Below, piece by piece: positions 1 to 11,616 of a stretch of 64,000 nucleotides of DNA. The notes beneath the pieces are model-generated. The model saw nothing but the letters and a program-made list of their open reading frames with translations, was not told the DNA's origin and did not search any database. The stretch covers positions 806,001 through 870,000 of the forward strand of contig JAHWDD010000005.1 of NCBI GenBank assembly GCA_023897205.1, given 5' to 3'. The stretch is from Exophiala sp. HKRS030. Taxonomy: Eukaryota; Ascomycota; Eurotiomycetes; Chaetothyriales; Herpotrichiellaceae. How positions within the stretch are numbered: position 1 is the first letter of the stretch; each line of letters opens with the position of its first letter. A program made the position numbers and the translations under genes.

Positions 1-198
1 AGAAAGACATTGAGGGATCAGGAAGAGAGGTTGAGAGAGAAGTAGCAGTAGTAGCAGAAGAGGGGGGGACCATTTACAAATTCGTGCCCGATGGTTATGG
101 GCATAGATTCCTTGGTCACAGGATGTGGTGCATCCTTTGATGGAATAAATGTAGGTGATGAATATTCGTGTACTGTACGTGAGTGATTAATAAGTCAA

Positions 199-249
<51 letters not shown>

Positions 250-503
250 TGTATATGAGTATACTTACAGTCAGTCCCACAGATACCACAATAGGCCGCT
301 ACACAAAGATTACTCGACGCCTTAGCATTTCGCACTACCAATTTGGCATATCGATGAACGGGCGTCCGAGATGGGCGTGAAATGATGATGCCAGAAAAGA
401 AAAACTCACGCTTAATCTTCACACTCGTCTCTGTACATTCCGGCTCTCCCACGTCATGCTCGAGTCTCAGGTCCTTGATACCATGATATCGTAATGCGCG
501 CAT
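1..503 (-). CDS. Zinc-dependent alcohol (2,3-butanediol-type) dehydrogenase, 5' part only
   Basis: The first three exons of a medium-chain zinc dehydrogenase are visible on the minus strand at 503-410, 298-269 and 172-78; the rest lies beyond the left edge. The start reads MRALRYHG. Exon 2 encodes YCGICGTD, which contains the catalytic-zinc cysteine of the family. Exon 3 begins HEY and ends ITIGHEF, the conserved GHE block. Phases join exactly (C|CG, T|TA) and donors are GTGAGT, GTAAGT and GTAAAT. Family members oxidise secondary alcohols or diols with NAD(P) in the cytosol. The order of motifs (CGICGTD, HEY, IGHEF) best fits (R,R)-butanediol dehydrogenase-like proteins; the substrate is inferred. 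Exon 2 is only 30 nt, and intron 2 holds a long AG/CT microsatellite. Confidence 0.85.
201..247. repeat. (AG)n microsatellite
   Basis: An uninterrupted AG dinucleotide tract of about 23 units. It lies inside intron 2 of the dehydrogenase gene, where it reads as CT on the coding strand and so forms an unusually long pyrimidine tract within the intron. Confidence 0.97.
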
Positions 504-1444
504 GTTGAGGGAATGGTTTGTAAAGCTCAAAGGGACTCAAAATCCTTATGGAGTAATAAATAGCAATCAGTAGTCGACGGTCAATTGTCACTTGGGAAGT
601 TGCTGAAATCAGGGTGAGCAGTTGTTATTGAGAAACAAGTACAAAGACAAGCACAACCGCCTCAAACGTACAGATATATATATCGTGTATGCGACGAACA
701 GTGCTTCATCCATGACCACTTTCGTTCAAGCAAGGGAGCGAAGGCTGCTTTAATCGCGGCAGAGTACGGGGGAGCCGCAGAGAGCGCTCGTCCGATAGCC
801 CGTTCTTAGGTGCCAGTTCGGGCTAACGGATCCCCGTTAGGCCCCAACTATAGTTGCCTGGCGGAGGATTCACTCAATTTAGCCCCCGTTGTTGATAGAA
901 TAGTGTACTTCCAGGGATCCAGACACTTCTCTCAGAGACCGTGTAAGCTGGGGATGAGCTGGATCCTGGCGCGTAGGGTGGCTTTCAAATGGTTGTTCCC
1001 CTCTTTTTTGATGACGGCGTGTCGCAACACGTTCCCTGACGTTGAAAGCTGCAGACTCAGTCTTGGTAGTGATTACAGTATCATGTGAGTCCATCGTACC
1101 GGAGGCCCGCGGCCTACGCTCCGCGTGCTCGCAGAGGCTGGTGCAGCAACTGTATAGCAGCCGTTGGCCAAGTGGGCATCACGTGATCCGGAACCCAACT
1201 ACCTGCTGCGTTTACCGCCCTTGACGAGCTACGGAGAATACGTTTGATGTCTACGCATCGAATCAATCTGAATGAAAAAACAGTTTTGTGGCTATATAGA
1301 ATATTTGTATCCGTGTGCAGTTACATAAGTCTACGAATGGCAATGCAGGATTAGTGAACGGAAGGAGAACTATGTGGATAACGAGCATACTGGGAAAGTG
1401 GAGGATCACCAGGCGAGGCTAGTGATGATCTTCAATCCAGTGGT
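504..1444. other. Intergenic stretch, no gene seen
   Basis: About 0.9 kb between the divergently read dehydrogenase start (503, minus) and the P450 stop (1445, minus). Only short unconvincing frames occur. One TACGGAGA-type motif lies at 1229-1240. Confidence 0.6.
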
Positions 1445-2932
1445 TCACACGCCGTTCGTCCTCCTTCTGACTCTCATCGGCAACTCTCCAGGATTGGAAT
1501 TGAGGCGCTCAATGTTTTCCAGTTCAAAGTCGCTGGATGGCAGTTCGAAATCATAGTTCTTCACGAGATTCGCAATCACGATGAGCTGCTCAAAGTAGGC
1601 AATGTTTCGCCCGATACAAGCTCGGGGGCCCACGCTGAAGGGCAGATGATACCGTGCCATTGTGGCTCTGTCGCCTGTCAGCCAACGATCCGGATTGTAA
1701 GTTTCCGGCTTCTCAAACGCTCGAGGGTCGCGAAGCAAGGTATATGTCGGAACCGAGACGGCAACGCCCTCTTGGATGAAACGGCCGGCGATCGTACGAC
1801 CGCCGGGAGGAACTGTGCGTGGTAGTCCAATGGACTGAGCTGGCCGAAGGCGAAGAGACTCCTCAACGCACGCACGGAGGTATGTCAGGTTAGCAACTGC
1901 TTCGTATGTTGGTATGGCGACGTCGCCAAGGTTGGCGTCGAGCTCTTCACGAAGCTTTGCCAGTACCCGAGGATGCTTGTACAGCAGAAAGACCGTGCTT
2001 GTAAGCGCAGAGGTCGTCGTATCGCTTCCGGCATTCATGATGACACCGCTTTCAGCCAGGATCTCGCCGAGTTCCAAGTTGAGCTCCTCCCCTTTGTTGT
2101 TGACCAGGAGCTTGGCAAAGAAGTCATCTTGTTCCTCGGTCTTGCGCAGCCGCTTCATGGTGTTGTGATACACGATGTCTTCAAACCGGGACCCAGCACG
2201 CCTATAGGGATGCCAGGCGAAGAGGCGCGTGGTGTACGGTAGTAGCGGCGCCTCCATGCCTAGACAGGTGTTGACGCTCATGGACCGATGAAGCGCTTCG
2301 ATCAAGGCGGTCTCGTACACCTTGCCATCTTTCGTCTCGGCCGCTACAGTGTCGTTGCCTCGAATCATGCACCCCAACGACTCCCCGAAGAGCAACTTGG
2401 AGATGAGGTCGATGGTGAAATAGTTCAGGTAGCGGCGCATGTTAATGGTCTCGCCGTACGCCGCTCTTTTGTCGATCTCGGAGTTCAGAGTTTGCACCAT
2501 GCTGTGGACCATTGGTTCCAGACCGACGATGGTTTTTTGCGCAAAGACGTGGGCGAATTTCTTCCTCTTGCTTTGATGTTCAGCCTTGTCGCGAGTATCA
2601 CCCATGTTACGGTAGGTCCGCGCTCCGCCGTCATACCATCCCTCTTTCAGTAGATTTGCGCCATGCCCGTAGATTTCATTCATCGCGGTCGGGTCACATA
2701 TAGAAATGTGGTTGGGGGCAATGCGCACATGCGTGCCAAGTGCCTTGTGGGCATTGTGAACAGCAAGATAGTGTTTCTTCCGAATTGCATGTCCGATGCG
2801 CCAGAGACTCGACAACCCAGCATACGATGGAGAAGGAAACTGTCGAAGCCCACGCGCATCTCGGAAATAAGAGTATATGGGCTGAAGTATGGGGTAAAGC
2901 AGTATGCAGGAAAGTAATATTGGCAAAATCAT
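1445..2932 (-). CDS. Cytochrome P450 monooxygenase
   Basis: Intronless gene for a complete 495-residue microsomal P450. A hydrophobic N-terminal anchor (residues 1-20) is followed by a short basic/proline hinge. The I-helix oxygen-binding motif AGSDTTT is near residue 302, the K-helix ExxR is EESLR near 360, the PERF-type motif is PDRW near 413, and the heme loop is FSVGPRACIG at 432-441 with Cys439 as axial ligand. It should use O2 and electrons from NADPH-P450 reductase at the ER membrane. The C-terminal third resembles benzoate 4-monooxygenase/CYP53-like and related secondary-metabolism P450s, but the substrate cannot be assigned. It is divergent from a sugar-type MFS gene, with about 0.7 kb between the two starts. 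Confidence 0.93.
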   Translation of the reverse strand: MILPILLSCILLYPILQPIYSYFRDARGLRQFPSPSYAGLSSLWRIGHAIRKKHYLAVHNAHKALGTHVRIAPNHISICDPTAMNEIYGHGANLLKEGWYDGGARTYRNMGDTRDKAEHQSKRKKFAHVFAQKTIVGLEPMVHSMVQTLNSEIDKRAAYGETINMRRYLNYFTIDLISKLLFGESLGCMIRGNDTVAAETKDGKVYETALIEALHRSMSVNTCLGMEAPLLPYTTRLFAWHPYRRAGSRFEDIVYHNTMKRLRKTEEQDDFFAKLLVNNKGEELNLELGEILAESGVIMNAGSDTTTSALTSTVFLLYKHPRVLAKLREELDANLGDVAIPTYEAVANLTYLRACVEESLRLRPAQSIGLPRTVPPGGRTIAGRFIQEGVAVSVPTYTLLRDPRAFEKPETYNPDRWLTGDRATMARYHLPFSVGPRACIGRNIAYFEQLIVIANLVKNYDFELPSSDFELENIERLNSNPGELPMRVRRRTNGV

Positions 2933-3632
2933 GCTGCTTCCGTTGCTAATGGATCCGAGGGATATTGGGGGCCGAGGAGTGACTTGCTAGCTGAACTGAC
3001 ACTGTCATGATAGCTGAGCACTGTTCATATATATATACCTGCGACTGTCGATAGAGTCCACAAGCACAGCTCCTTCATCAATGCAAATTCAAGCATGGCC
3101 TCGTCCAACCTGTATAGATCTAGGATCACGAGTCGTAACTACTCACGAGCATGGATGACTACCACCCAACATGGCAATCTTTCCCGATTGCCGAGAAGTT
3201 AGAGCCATAACTATATGTCTTCCTCATTCCTGGTAGGGCGTAACATTATCCGCATTCGAACAACTCTTGTCAAGGATTTCAAGAACCTGTTGGACTAGTG
3301 GCTCAGTACCATCTTCAGGCTAGGTTATGTTTGTGGCTTCCGTATTAGGTAGCCGAAGCCGAAGCCGAGGTGGATCCCCAAACAGCAACATGCTGTATAT
3401 TCCTTAGGCGACTGCCTTCGAGGAGTTTCTCAGTAACGAGTATCTCGACAGGTATATCCAGATGTGCAGGCCCGTGGGGCGGAAGCGGGGCGAACGGAGA
3501 CCCCGTGGTGTATCAAAGTCTGGTCTCGCCCATCCAGCTTCTATAAAGCTGCGAGACTGGTCGTAGGTATCCCGAGTTTTCCATCGCATGGTTGTACAAT
3601 TTTCCCTTAACCCTACACTGCACATCAAAAAA
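2933..3632. promoter_or_regulatory. Divergent promoter region, P450 / MFS transporter
   Basis: A 0.7 kb gap between two starts facing away from each other, so probably a shared regulatory region. An alternating TA run at 3028-3037 lies about 95 bp upstream of the P450 ATG and could act as its TATA element. No regulator site is recognised. Confidence 0.5.
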
Positions 3633-5453
3633 ATGTGGACTCTGAGCCTAAAACCCGCCGATGTACCAGGCTCTGCCGTGCCTGCCATTCTTGTTGGCCT
3701 GTTTGTGTCATCCGGAGGAGTGCTGTTTGGGTATGCGATCGACACATATCTGGTAGAGGAGCGAAGACTGACAGATTTTGCTCAGATATGACACTGGTAT
3801 TATTGGTGGAATCCTTGCCATGAAAAAATGGCGAGAGCTCTTCTCGACCGGCTACATCAATCCAGTCGATCACCTACCTGATGTCAACACCGCCCAGCAA
3901 TCTGAGATCGTGTCGATCTTGTCGGCCGGCACATTCTTCGGGGCTATATTTTCCGCTCCGGCGGCTGACTACCTTGGACGACGTTGGGCCATGATCTTGA
4001 ACAGTTGTGTCTTCGCCTTTGGTGTCATCCTGCAAGTGGCTGCGACTTCTATTCCGCTCTTTTCAGCCGGACGATTTTTCGCAGGCGGCGGTGTTGGCTT
4101 GCTTTCTGCAACTATCCCGCTGTACCAGTCTGAGACGGCCCCAAAATGGATCCGTGGCACCCTTGTTGGCTGCTACCAGCTATCCATCACCGTCGGACTC
4201 TTCCTTGCTGCCATTGTGAATAATGCCACGAAAGATCGACATGATACTGGGTGCTATCGCATCCCTGTGGCCGTTCAGTTCCTCTTCGCCATCATTCTTG
4301 TCGTGGGAATGCTTCTACTGCCCGAAACACCACGGTACCTGATCAAAGTCGCGAAGCCCAAAGAAGCGGCAAAAGCCCTAGCTCGCCTTCGAAGACTGCC
4401 GGAAGATCACCCAAGTATCCAGGAGGAAGTTGCCGAAATACAGGCCAACCACGAATTTGAGCTCGCACTCGGACAGGCGTCGTATCTTTCTTGCATCAAG
4501 AAACCCATTCGGAAGAGGCTACTTACTGGCATCTTCCTGCAGGCGCTGCAGCAGTTGACGGGCGTCAACTTTATATTCTACTATGGAACATCTTACTTTT
4601 CCAACTCTGGCCTGGAGAACCCGTTCACCGTGTCTGTCATCACCAGCGTGGTCAACATTTGCTCGACCCTACCTGGACTGTGGCTCGTGGAGAAATGGGG
4701 TCGTCGAAGGCTCCTCATGTTCGGAGCATTGGGCATGGCCACAAGTCAAATGATAGTCGCCAGTGTTGGGACAGCATTACCGGACAATGTCGCTGCCAAC
4801 AAGGCTCTGATTGCATTTGTCTGCATCTACATATTCTTCTTCGCTTGCTCCTGGGGTCCCGCAGCCTGGGTTATTACCGGCGAGATTGTAAGTATTCCGA
4901 CACCAACTGCCGCTTCACTGCCTCTAACATGTCGACCAGTTCCCCTTGAAAGCCAGAGCCAAGGGTTTGTCAATGACGACTGCCTCGAATTGGCTGCTCA
5001 ATTGGGCCATTGCATATTCGACGCCTTTCCTCGTCAGCAGTGGTCCCGGAAATGCGTAGGAGCTCCGCGTTGACTTGCGCCTTCAGATGATGCGTCTGCT
5101 AACTGAGATCGCACGTGCAGAGATCTAGGCTCCAAGGTATTCTTCATCTGGGGCGGCTTTTGCTGTCTCTGTTGGGTCTACGTTTTCTTTACAGTCTACG
5201 AAACCAAGGTTCGCCATTCACGTCATCAGGCGGATCAGCTCTTTACTGACAATTTTGCGTGTAGGGGCTCAGCTTGGAGGAGGTGGATGAGCTGTACAAT
5301 GACATCAAGTATGCCTGGCGTTCACAGCACTACCAACCCTCGTCTACATTCGTTCAGATGCAGGAGGACGTTCAAAGAAAAGCTTCGGTACGGGCAGCTG
5401 GAGGAGAAACGAAGACAATTGTCAATTCCAGTGTTCATATCGAAAGCCAGTGA
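3633..5453 (+). CDS. MFS sugar-type transporter
   Basis: Five exons: 3633-3730, 3786-4887, 4940-5055, 5121-5208 and 5265-5453, giving 530 residues with all phases consistent. Family signatures of the sugar porter group are seen: FGYDTG across the first splice, GRRW in the loop after the second membrane segment, the PETPRYL block before the central loop, the QQLTGVNFIFYYG block, and GEIFPLKARAKG across the third intron. Twelve membrane segments are expected, with import of hexose, quinate or a related small polyol at the plasma membrane. An upstream in-frame ATG exists at 3588; I chose 3633 because family proteins usually begin a few residues before the PGS stretch. The adjacent divergent P450 and nearby dioxygenase suggest a shared metabolic role, which is inference. 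Confidence 0.88.
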
Positions 5454-5818
5454 TGGTTAATCAAGATTGAAAATGCCACCGTGTCTCACGGTGCAAGCGC
5501 CTGGCAACTACAATAGGTGCATAGCTCGTGTCAAGCGTGAAAATTCGGGAGCAAGCACGAAAGGAGAGTCAACGGACGACTAGCTGCAAGGTAAAGTCAG
5601 ACTGTGTGTTCGAAATTACCCATGAACGAGTCAGAAGGAAAGTTGCGTGGCCCTGATGACAAGATAAACCTTTCTTCCAATATGTTACGAGGGTAGAGAA
5701 GTATTGTCATGGGATATATGTACATTAGATTAGAGATTGAGATCCTTGACAATTCCTTGTCGGAGCGTAGTTTCCTCCCTTTATTCGATCCACGCATGAA
5801 GCAGGACATTACGGTAAT
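5454..5818. other. 3' intergenic, convergent genes
   Basis: Short gap between the stop of the MFS transporter and the stop of the DUF89 gene, which converge. No gene or structured element recognised. Confidence 0.6.
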
Positions 5819-7327
5819 CTATCGGCCTTTGGAGAACTGCATAACAGCACGCGACGCGTCCAAAGCCCATGCCCTTGAACCAGACTCGCCGCCGCCTTCT
5901 GGCAACGAGCGGAGTTCTTCGTCTTTACCCGGAGGGAGCCCGACAACCACATCCGCTTTACAAGTGCGCAAGGAGAGAATGTTGAGCTTGGAAGATTTTC
6001 CGAGAGGGCCCAAAGCCTCTTGAAACGGTGTGGTCGGGTCCCAACAAGCCTGTGGTAGTCAGTCAATGTGGCATATTTTGGTCGGCGTTGGGGAGGCACA
6101 TACATCGCCAACGAGCTTTCTATAGTTGAGGTCGCCTTTGAGAACAACGAGGAGTGAGCTTCTCAGTTCGGCAAAAAGACCGGTATTGGATATGGGAAGT
6201 CGCCAGAAGCTCCCAGCTTGAGTCCAGAAGTTGCTAGTCTGATACGCCAACCGTCCTTCAGCTCGAAAAGTACGGAGGTCGCCATGAAGGACTTCCAAAT
6301 GTTGCGGCTGCTCATCATACATCTTGGCAAAATCCCCTGACCCACTGTCATTTGAGTCTTTGAAGAAGTCTAGAGGCCGTTGAATGATGTCGAACAGTTG
6401 CTCGATGTCTGTCGGAGTGGCGTCGCTGACGAACCACGGGATTTTTTTCGCATGCATCTTCACGTTTGTCGCAAGCCCGCTCTTCAGGAGATAGCATATC
6501 ACCACAACATCCACAAAGAGCTCGAATCCAGCATTGTCCAACACAAAGTCCACCGTCCGATGCTCTTCGCCCTGATTCCTTGCCTGCCAGAGGAGATCGA
6601 AGGCTCGGTCTAGGTCATTCACCAAAACTTTGTCGCGTCGACGCTTGAATACCTCACTGCCCTGGAGCTGCTGAATGTTCTCGTAGGTGAGCGTGGTGAG
6701 AAGGCTGAGGTCCGTCGCGTTGCCCCAAAGGCACTGTTGCATCATGTCCGAGAAAACGGCCCTGTTCCTCTCGACTGCTTCAGGGGATAACACAGTCCCG
6801 CTGTCGCATCCGATATTTTCGGTCACATTGACATAGTACGCCGCCATTTCCAGGACAGCATTCTTGGACTGTTTGAATGCGTCCCTCTTTTGCTCTTGAA
6901 AAACATCATACGTTTCCCACAATGTCCTACGCGAGAACGATCCGAAGAGTCGTCGATAGAGATAGCACTCGCTGAATAGCCACTCAACTTCATGCCATCG
7001 TACCCCCACAGTTGCACTTTGCGCCCCTCGGTCTTGGAGCTCCTGATTGTAGATGGCGACATCACCACGAAGCTCTCCTTCTTCATCCGGCAATGGAGAA
7101 AGCGTGCAGTTTTGATGCATTTCTTGCTTTAGACATTCCAGCTCCGCAACAATTTGCATGCCCTGTCTTACAATCTTCGGATTGCTGCGTTCATATTGGT
7201 CAATTTGACGTTGGACATCTTTAATGGCATTCGTGACAATTGTTGGCCATCGTTCTCGCACAGATTTGTAGGCGAATGATGCGGGCGATGATGTGCTGCT
7301 TTTTGGAAGGCTGGGATCAAATTGCAT
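5819..7327 (-). CDS. DUF89/ARMT1-family metal-dependent phosphatase (damage-control type)
   Basis: Two exons, 7327-6104 and 6049-5819, giving about 484 residues. The DUF89 core is recognisable: a helical N-terminal domain (SVRERWP near residue 25), the metal-site motif DNAGFELFVD near residue 270, the later strand/loop with HAKKIPWFVSD, and the characteristic KGDLNYRKLVGD just before the single intron. The family comprises metal-dependent phosphatases that hydrolyse damaged sugar phosphates such as fructose 1-phosphate; ARMT1 was also reported to be a glutamate methyltransferase. The cytosolic location is inferred. The ATG at 7327 was chosen because the 38 residues encoded upstream in the same frame do not resemble the family. 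Divergent from the dioxygenase gene at 7834. Confidence 0.85.
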
Positions 7328-7833
7328 GTTGAAAATGGCCACAATGCAGAGTTCAAGAATAGGGCATTGATAACTGAAACCCGGTCCTAGAATGCTTGAC
7401 GAGGTCTTTGTAGGCGTGATTATATACGGGCGACGGGGCATCTGGACGTGGAGATTTCTGGTTCCATGGGGAGGTCAAGGTTAGGTCTCCATGCTACCGT
7501 GTTGGCTCTCGTGCTAGACATTGCCGCCAGATATACTCAAGTAGGCATCGCAAAGCCGAAGGCGATAGCTGTGGTGTCCTTACCACGCGATCGAGGTATG
7601 GAGGGTCCTCCAGGTTTGTGGCTTGATGTCAAGAAGGCTAACCCGAAAAAGAAGGGCTGATGGGGTTCATTCCCGAAGTCATTCGGCAACCATCGCCTCC
7701 CTGGGAAGCTTATCCCGAGTCTCGGCAAAGGTGGGAATTTGTGAACCGGGGAGGGGGACACAGGTATAAGACCAGGGCTGAAGTGGCTGCAGCGAGATCT
7801 TTCAGGAGAAGTTGATACTGATGCTGATAGTGA
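7328..7833. promoter_or_regulatory. Divergent promoter region, DUF89 / dioxygenase
   Basis: A 0.5 kb gap between two starts pointing apart. No convincing small gene or specific binding site was seen. Confidence 0.4.
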
Positions 7834-8922
7834 ATGAGTATGTTGAGATCGTCCATCCGTCAATCTGTGGTGGCCAAGGTTATGCTTAGATCAATGACTA
7901 CCGCAAAGCTCGAAGTCACAAACAGAGTTCCGGTGGTTGTTTCACCAAGCAAAGCTGAGGTAGAAGCCGGCCGACTTAGCGAGCGAAACCTAGAACTTGC
8001 TGTAAGAAGTGTCCTCCAGGACGGTCTGGTCGTGATCAAGGATGCCATCAATCACGATGTGCTCGACAAATTGAACGCCAAGATGAAAGAAGATGCCGTC
8101 ACACTTCGCAACGCAGGAGACAGCAGTCCGTTCAACTACACCAAGGGCAACCTTCAACAAGACGCACCTCCTGTTAGAGCCCACTTCGAGCCGACCATAT
8201 TTCTCAGTAAGTCGATGCTTTCATGGGGTTATACGCCCGTTAACGATGGACAGATTCCCTTGCGACCCAGGTTACCTCTTCGGTTTTGGGTCCACGGCCG
8301 AAATTGACCTTTATGTCGGGAAACACCGCGATGCCGGCAACCGAAGACGACGTACCCCAAAGGCAGCCGGTTCATGCAGACTCGGACTTCAGACATCCTT
8401 CACATCCTTTTGCGTTGGTTGTCAATGTCGGACTTGTGGACATGAATCCGAACAACGGGTCAACAGAGCTATGGTTGGGAACACACAACACGACCAGCGT
8501 TGACGACCAGGAAGGCGCTCATGGGGAACGTGCAAGTGGCAGGATTAAAGAGGCTTTGCTGGAGAGGCGACGTGCAGTTTTGGCTCCCATGCAACCCACG
8601 ATTTCAAAGGGATCACTCATAATCCGTGATCTCAGGCTGTGGCACGCTGGAATGCCGAACTTGACCCCGGAATTCCGCATCATGTTGGCAATGAGTAAGC
8701 TCGCGTCCTGACCAGTGCGACATTGTGCTGACGAGTCAAGTTCATTTTGCGCCGTGGTATCGAAATCAAATGCGCCTGGAGCTCGGCGAAGGCGTTCGAT
8801 CTTTGGTAGAGGCCGAGAAAGACCTCGACATCCGAGCGGATTTCATTCCAGAGGAGGAAGCAGTGAAGCGGTACCTGCATCGGGGTTTTGGGAACAGCTA
8901 TGACTTTAGTCAGAGCCCTTGA
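7834..8922 (+). CDS. Phytanoyl-CoA dioxygenase (PhyH)-family Fe(II)/2-oxoglutarate oxygenase
   Basis: Three exons, 7834-8206, 8254-8694 and 8741-8922, giving 331 residues. The region across the first splice reads FLNSLATQVTSSVLGPRP, typical of fungal PhyH proteins. The iron ligands are likely the HAD triad (H-x-D) near residue 175 and the distal His in LWHAGMPN, with the following FRIML arginine as the 2-oxoglutarate contact. The C-terminus APWYRNQM is also family-typical. Such enzymes hydroxylate or desaturate small molecules, often in secondary-metabolite pathways. The first 20 residues are basic and hydroxylated and could be a mitochondrial presequence; an alternative start is the Met at about residue 21. 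It sits between DUF89 and a Zn2Cys6 regulator, consistent with a small pathway cluster. Confidence 0.87.
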
Positions 8923-9523
8923 AGTCTTCCTCCCAATTTTAAACACGTAGGACACTTGCCAAGAAGACAGGTAGTATGATCCAGGATATTGTTAGATACA
9001 CTGCGTCCATACAAGAGTAAATAGCTAGTTGTCGACAGTCAAAAGTAAACCAAGGCTCAAAGGAAAGTAAGGCAACTTCTGTCTCATTGAGGATGCCGAG
9101 AATTGCAGTCGGGCTCGAGTGCGCACACTAAGCCCTCTCTGAAGAATTCGCAGGCTCTCAGGACCATCATATTGATGGAATCTGGAGGTGGAGGGCAAGA
9201 TGAAGCTTTGGATTCGCTGCTCGAAGTCTTTGCCTGTTGAAGAATTATGCGGCGAGTCCATCTATGCTTCGCCGTAGCTAGCTGTCTCTCATAACGGCAA
9301 TTAAAGCGAGGCCCAGCAAATCGGGGGGGCTGCTACATCTCTTTCTAGACATCGATAAATATTCACCTAATACAATACCGACACAAGACCTGACTTGAAT
9401 CAGGCCATATCAACCATGTGCTAGCTGGTGACGAAGCCCAGCAAGTACCCAGCTGTTCTTCATGCCGAGAGCGGCTCCACCAAACTGTGAGTTCATGCTC
9501 GGCTCGTCTACCGACCTGCTGAC
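8923..9523. other. Intergenic stretch, no gene seen
   Basis: 0.6 kb between the dioxygenase stop and the regulator start. It contains the presumed promoter of the regulator. No further element recognised. Confidence 0.55.
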
Positions 9524-11185
9524 ATGTCTATCTACCAGCTTGGTTCGTAACCTGAACATATGGCAAGTATCTGTGATTGACGCGGGCCATTCGTAGTTCA
9601 ACATGTCTCAAACGTAAGATCAAGTGTACGGCTGTGCTTGCCCTCCCTCTCTACCACCCTTCTCTGTTGCTGATGTCAATGGAAGGCGACGGCGAACGTC
9701 CAATCTGTGGAAGATGCCGCGTCGGCGGTCGAGAATGCCATCGACCGGACAAAGCAATCCGCTTCATATTCGGTAATACGACCTTGTCAGCGGGTCGCGA
9801 TACACCAAGCTCTACGACAGTGGATAACCACCTGAGAGCTATGGACTCGCCGTCACTTGAAATCGAGACGCAGACTTCGACTCTGACTACGGGCCGGCTC
9901 CAAATTCTGGCCTCGTCTGACCCTGGAAAAGCTCTCACGGATCCCGAGGTTGCCGAGGCCTTTGCCCATTACATCTCCGTTCTTGCTCCGTGGTATGACT
10001 TGAATGATGCCGAAAGGACCTTTGGCACCCTGGTGGTCGAAACAGCGCTGCAAGTGCCGATCCTGTTCAAAGCTATTGTAGCCTTTTCTGCTTGTCATTG
10101 GAGTAAGGTAAATGGGTCGATCGCCGAGATCGCGAGCGCTTTCCACGACGCCTGTGTGGAGGACTTTTTGTCTTCAATGGAGTCTCCAGACACAACGCTC
10201 AAGGGCAGTAAATTAGCTGCAACTTGCTTGCTCCGGTCATATGAGATCATCAATGGTACATTGTTGCCTTGCAGGAGGGTCCAAATCTCGCTGACTTATT
10301 TGCAGGAGGCTCTCGGATAGAAAGCCATCTTCTGGGGGCCTATTCATATGCAGTGAGCGAGCCGATCAATTTCTCCGAGAGAGGCATATCGCAAGCTGGT
10401 GCCTGGAACTATCTTCGAGAAGAGATCACCGTTGGTCTTATGCGGCGTCGTAGAGTCCGCATGGGTCAGATTTTCCACAGTCATCTGGAAACCGACCCTT
10501 ATGATGTTTCACTTCCCAACCGTATAACTTACCTCCTGGCCAAAGTCATCAATTTCTGTTTCATCGAGCCTCATCTCCAGGGTCTTCCAGCAAGCCGGCA
10601 AGCCACATGGCGTACCCTCAACTCAGAATTTGTGGCCTGGAAGGCAGAACTCACACCGAGTTTTGCATCGTATAGTTCTGCAGCCAAATCTGGTAATCCA
10701 TTTCTGTCCCTTTGGATGCTCAGACCGTGGCACGGTAAGTTGGGGTAGCAGCGGATCCCACAAGTCAAGTTTCTGATGCTGACCGACACCTCTGATTCTA
10801 GTGGCTGCACAGCAATATCGATCTGTGGTTGAAATCCTGCTGAGTTTACACGACCCTCTTCCACTTGGTGGGCATATCAGCCGCCGGAGCTTCGCCTTCG
10901 CTGAGGAACAAGCTCTTGTCATATGTGGGTTGGCATGGACCAACGATGACGACTCGGCGCGTGTCAATGCATATGGACCTTTGGCCTTCTGTGGGTCCTT
11001 CCACTGAGTTACTGTACTTCCAAGGCTAATCTACTGGGCCAGGTGGGAGGTATCTGAGCCAAAGACGCCATCAGGAAGCACTGGTGGCATTTCTCCTCAA
11101 ATCCAGCAACGACACAGGTTGGCCCGTCGTTGATATTGTCAACGATCTTCAGGATCATTGGGCTTCTGAGTATCAAGCATCATAG
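9524..11185 (+). CDS. Zn2Cys6 transcription factor with an incomplete zinc cluster
   Basis: Proposed exons: 9524-9546, 9597-9625, 9686-10257, 10308-10735, 10802-10991 and 11043-11185. The zinc cluster reads CLKRKIKC, then DGERPICGRC, then RVGGREC, so five of the six expected cysteines are present. The first (three residues before CLKR) is Ser, encoded by TC|T split across intron 1. The rest of the protein follows the pattern of fungal-specific regulators, ending with GRYLSQRRHQEA and a tryptophan-rich tail. A splice 4 nt earlier would give TG|T (Cys), but no in-frame ATG precedes it. The gene is otherwise intact; it would regulate genes in the nucleus, probably the neighbouring enzymes. The 5' end is the least certain part. 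Confidence 0.7.
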
Positions 11186-11616
11186 AGCACCGGCCGATCG
11201 ATCGGGACCTGTGTGGTTACAGGTAGTGCGCGACTTGCTCGACCAGAAGCCTCGAGTGGTATGATTGTACTACGAATGAGGCCGCCCACGACGCAGCTGG
11301 TGAGATACCGAGGCTGCGCAGTTCGAGACACGGCCACTTGGCTCTCAATTGCACCTCGATGAGGTACAAAGCGATGAGTCCTTTGTCGAAATGGAGCAAC
11401 ATGGAGACTATGAGTGCCTTTCATCTCTTGTATCACACCGATTCATGCGGAGTGTATCAAGCTCATGGACTCGAGTTCATCGGTTATCCTGATTGTTCAC
11501 CGGCGAGGCGCCCCCCCTCCCCCCGGCAATCAAAATCCCCAATCACGGCAAGTGAAAGTCGACAACCATTCGTCTGCAGTCGTCAGACGACAGATGTGGT
11601 CACAGCAGTGACTTAC
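11186..11616. other. Intergenic, possible debris of the dehydrogenase 3' end
   Basis: Follows the regulator stop. On the minus strand it lies downstream of a dehydrogenase remnant and may include its last intron, but no final exon could be recognised. Confidence 0.4.

Noticed and set aside
9025..9261. Minus-strand 78-codon frame
   Set aside because: No motif, no conserved start context; consistent with random open frame.
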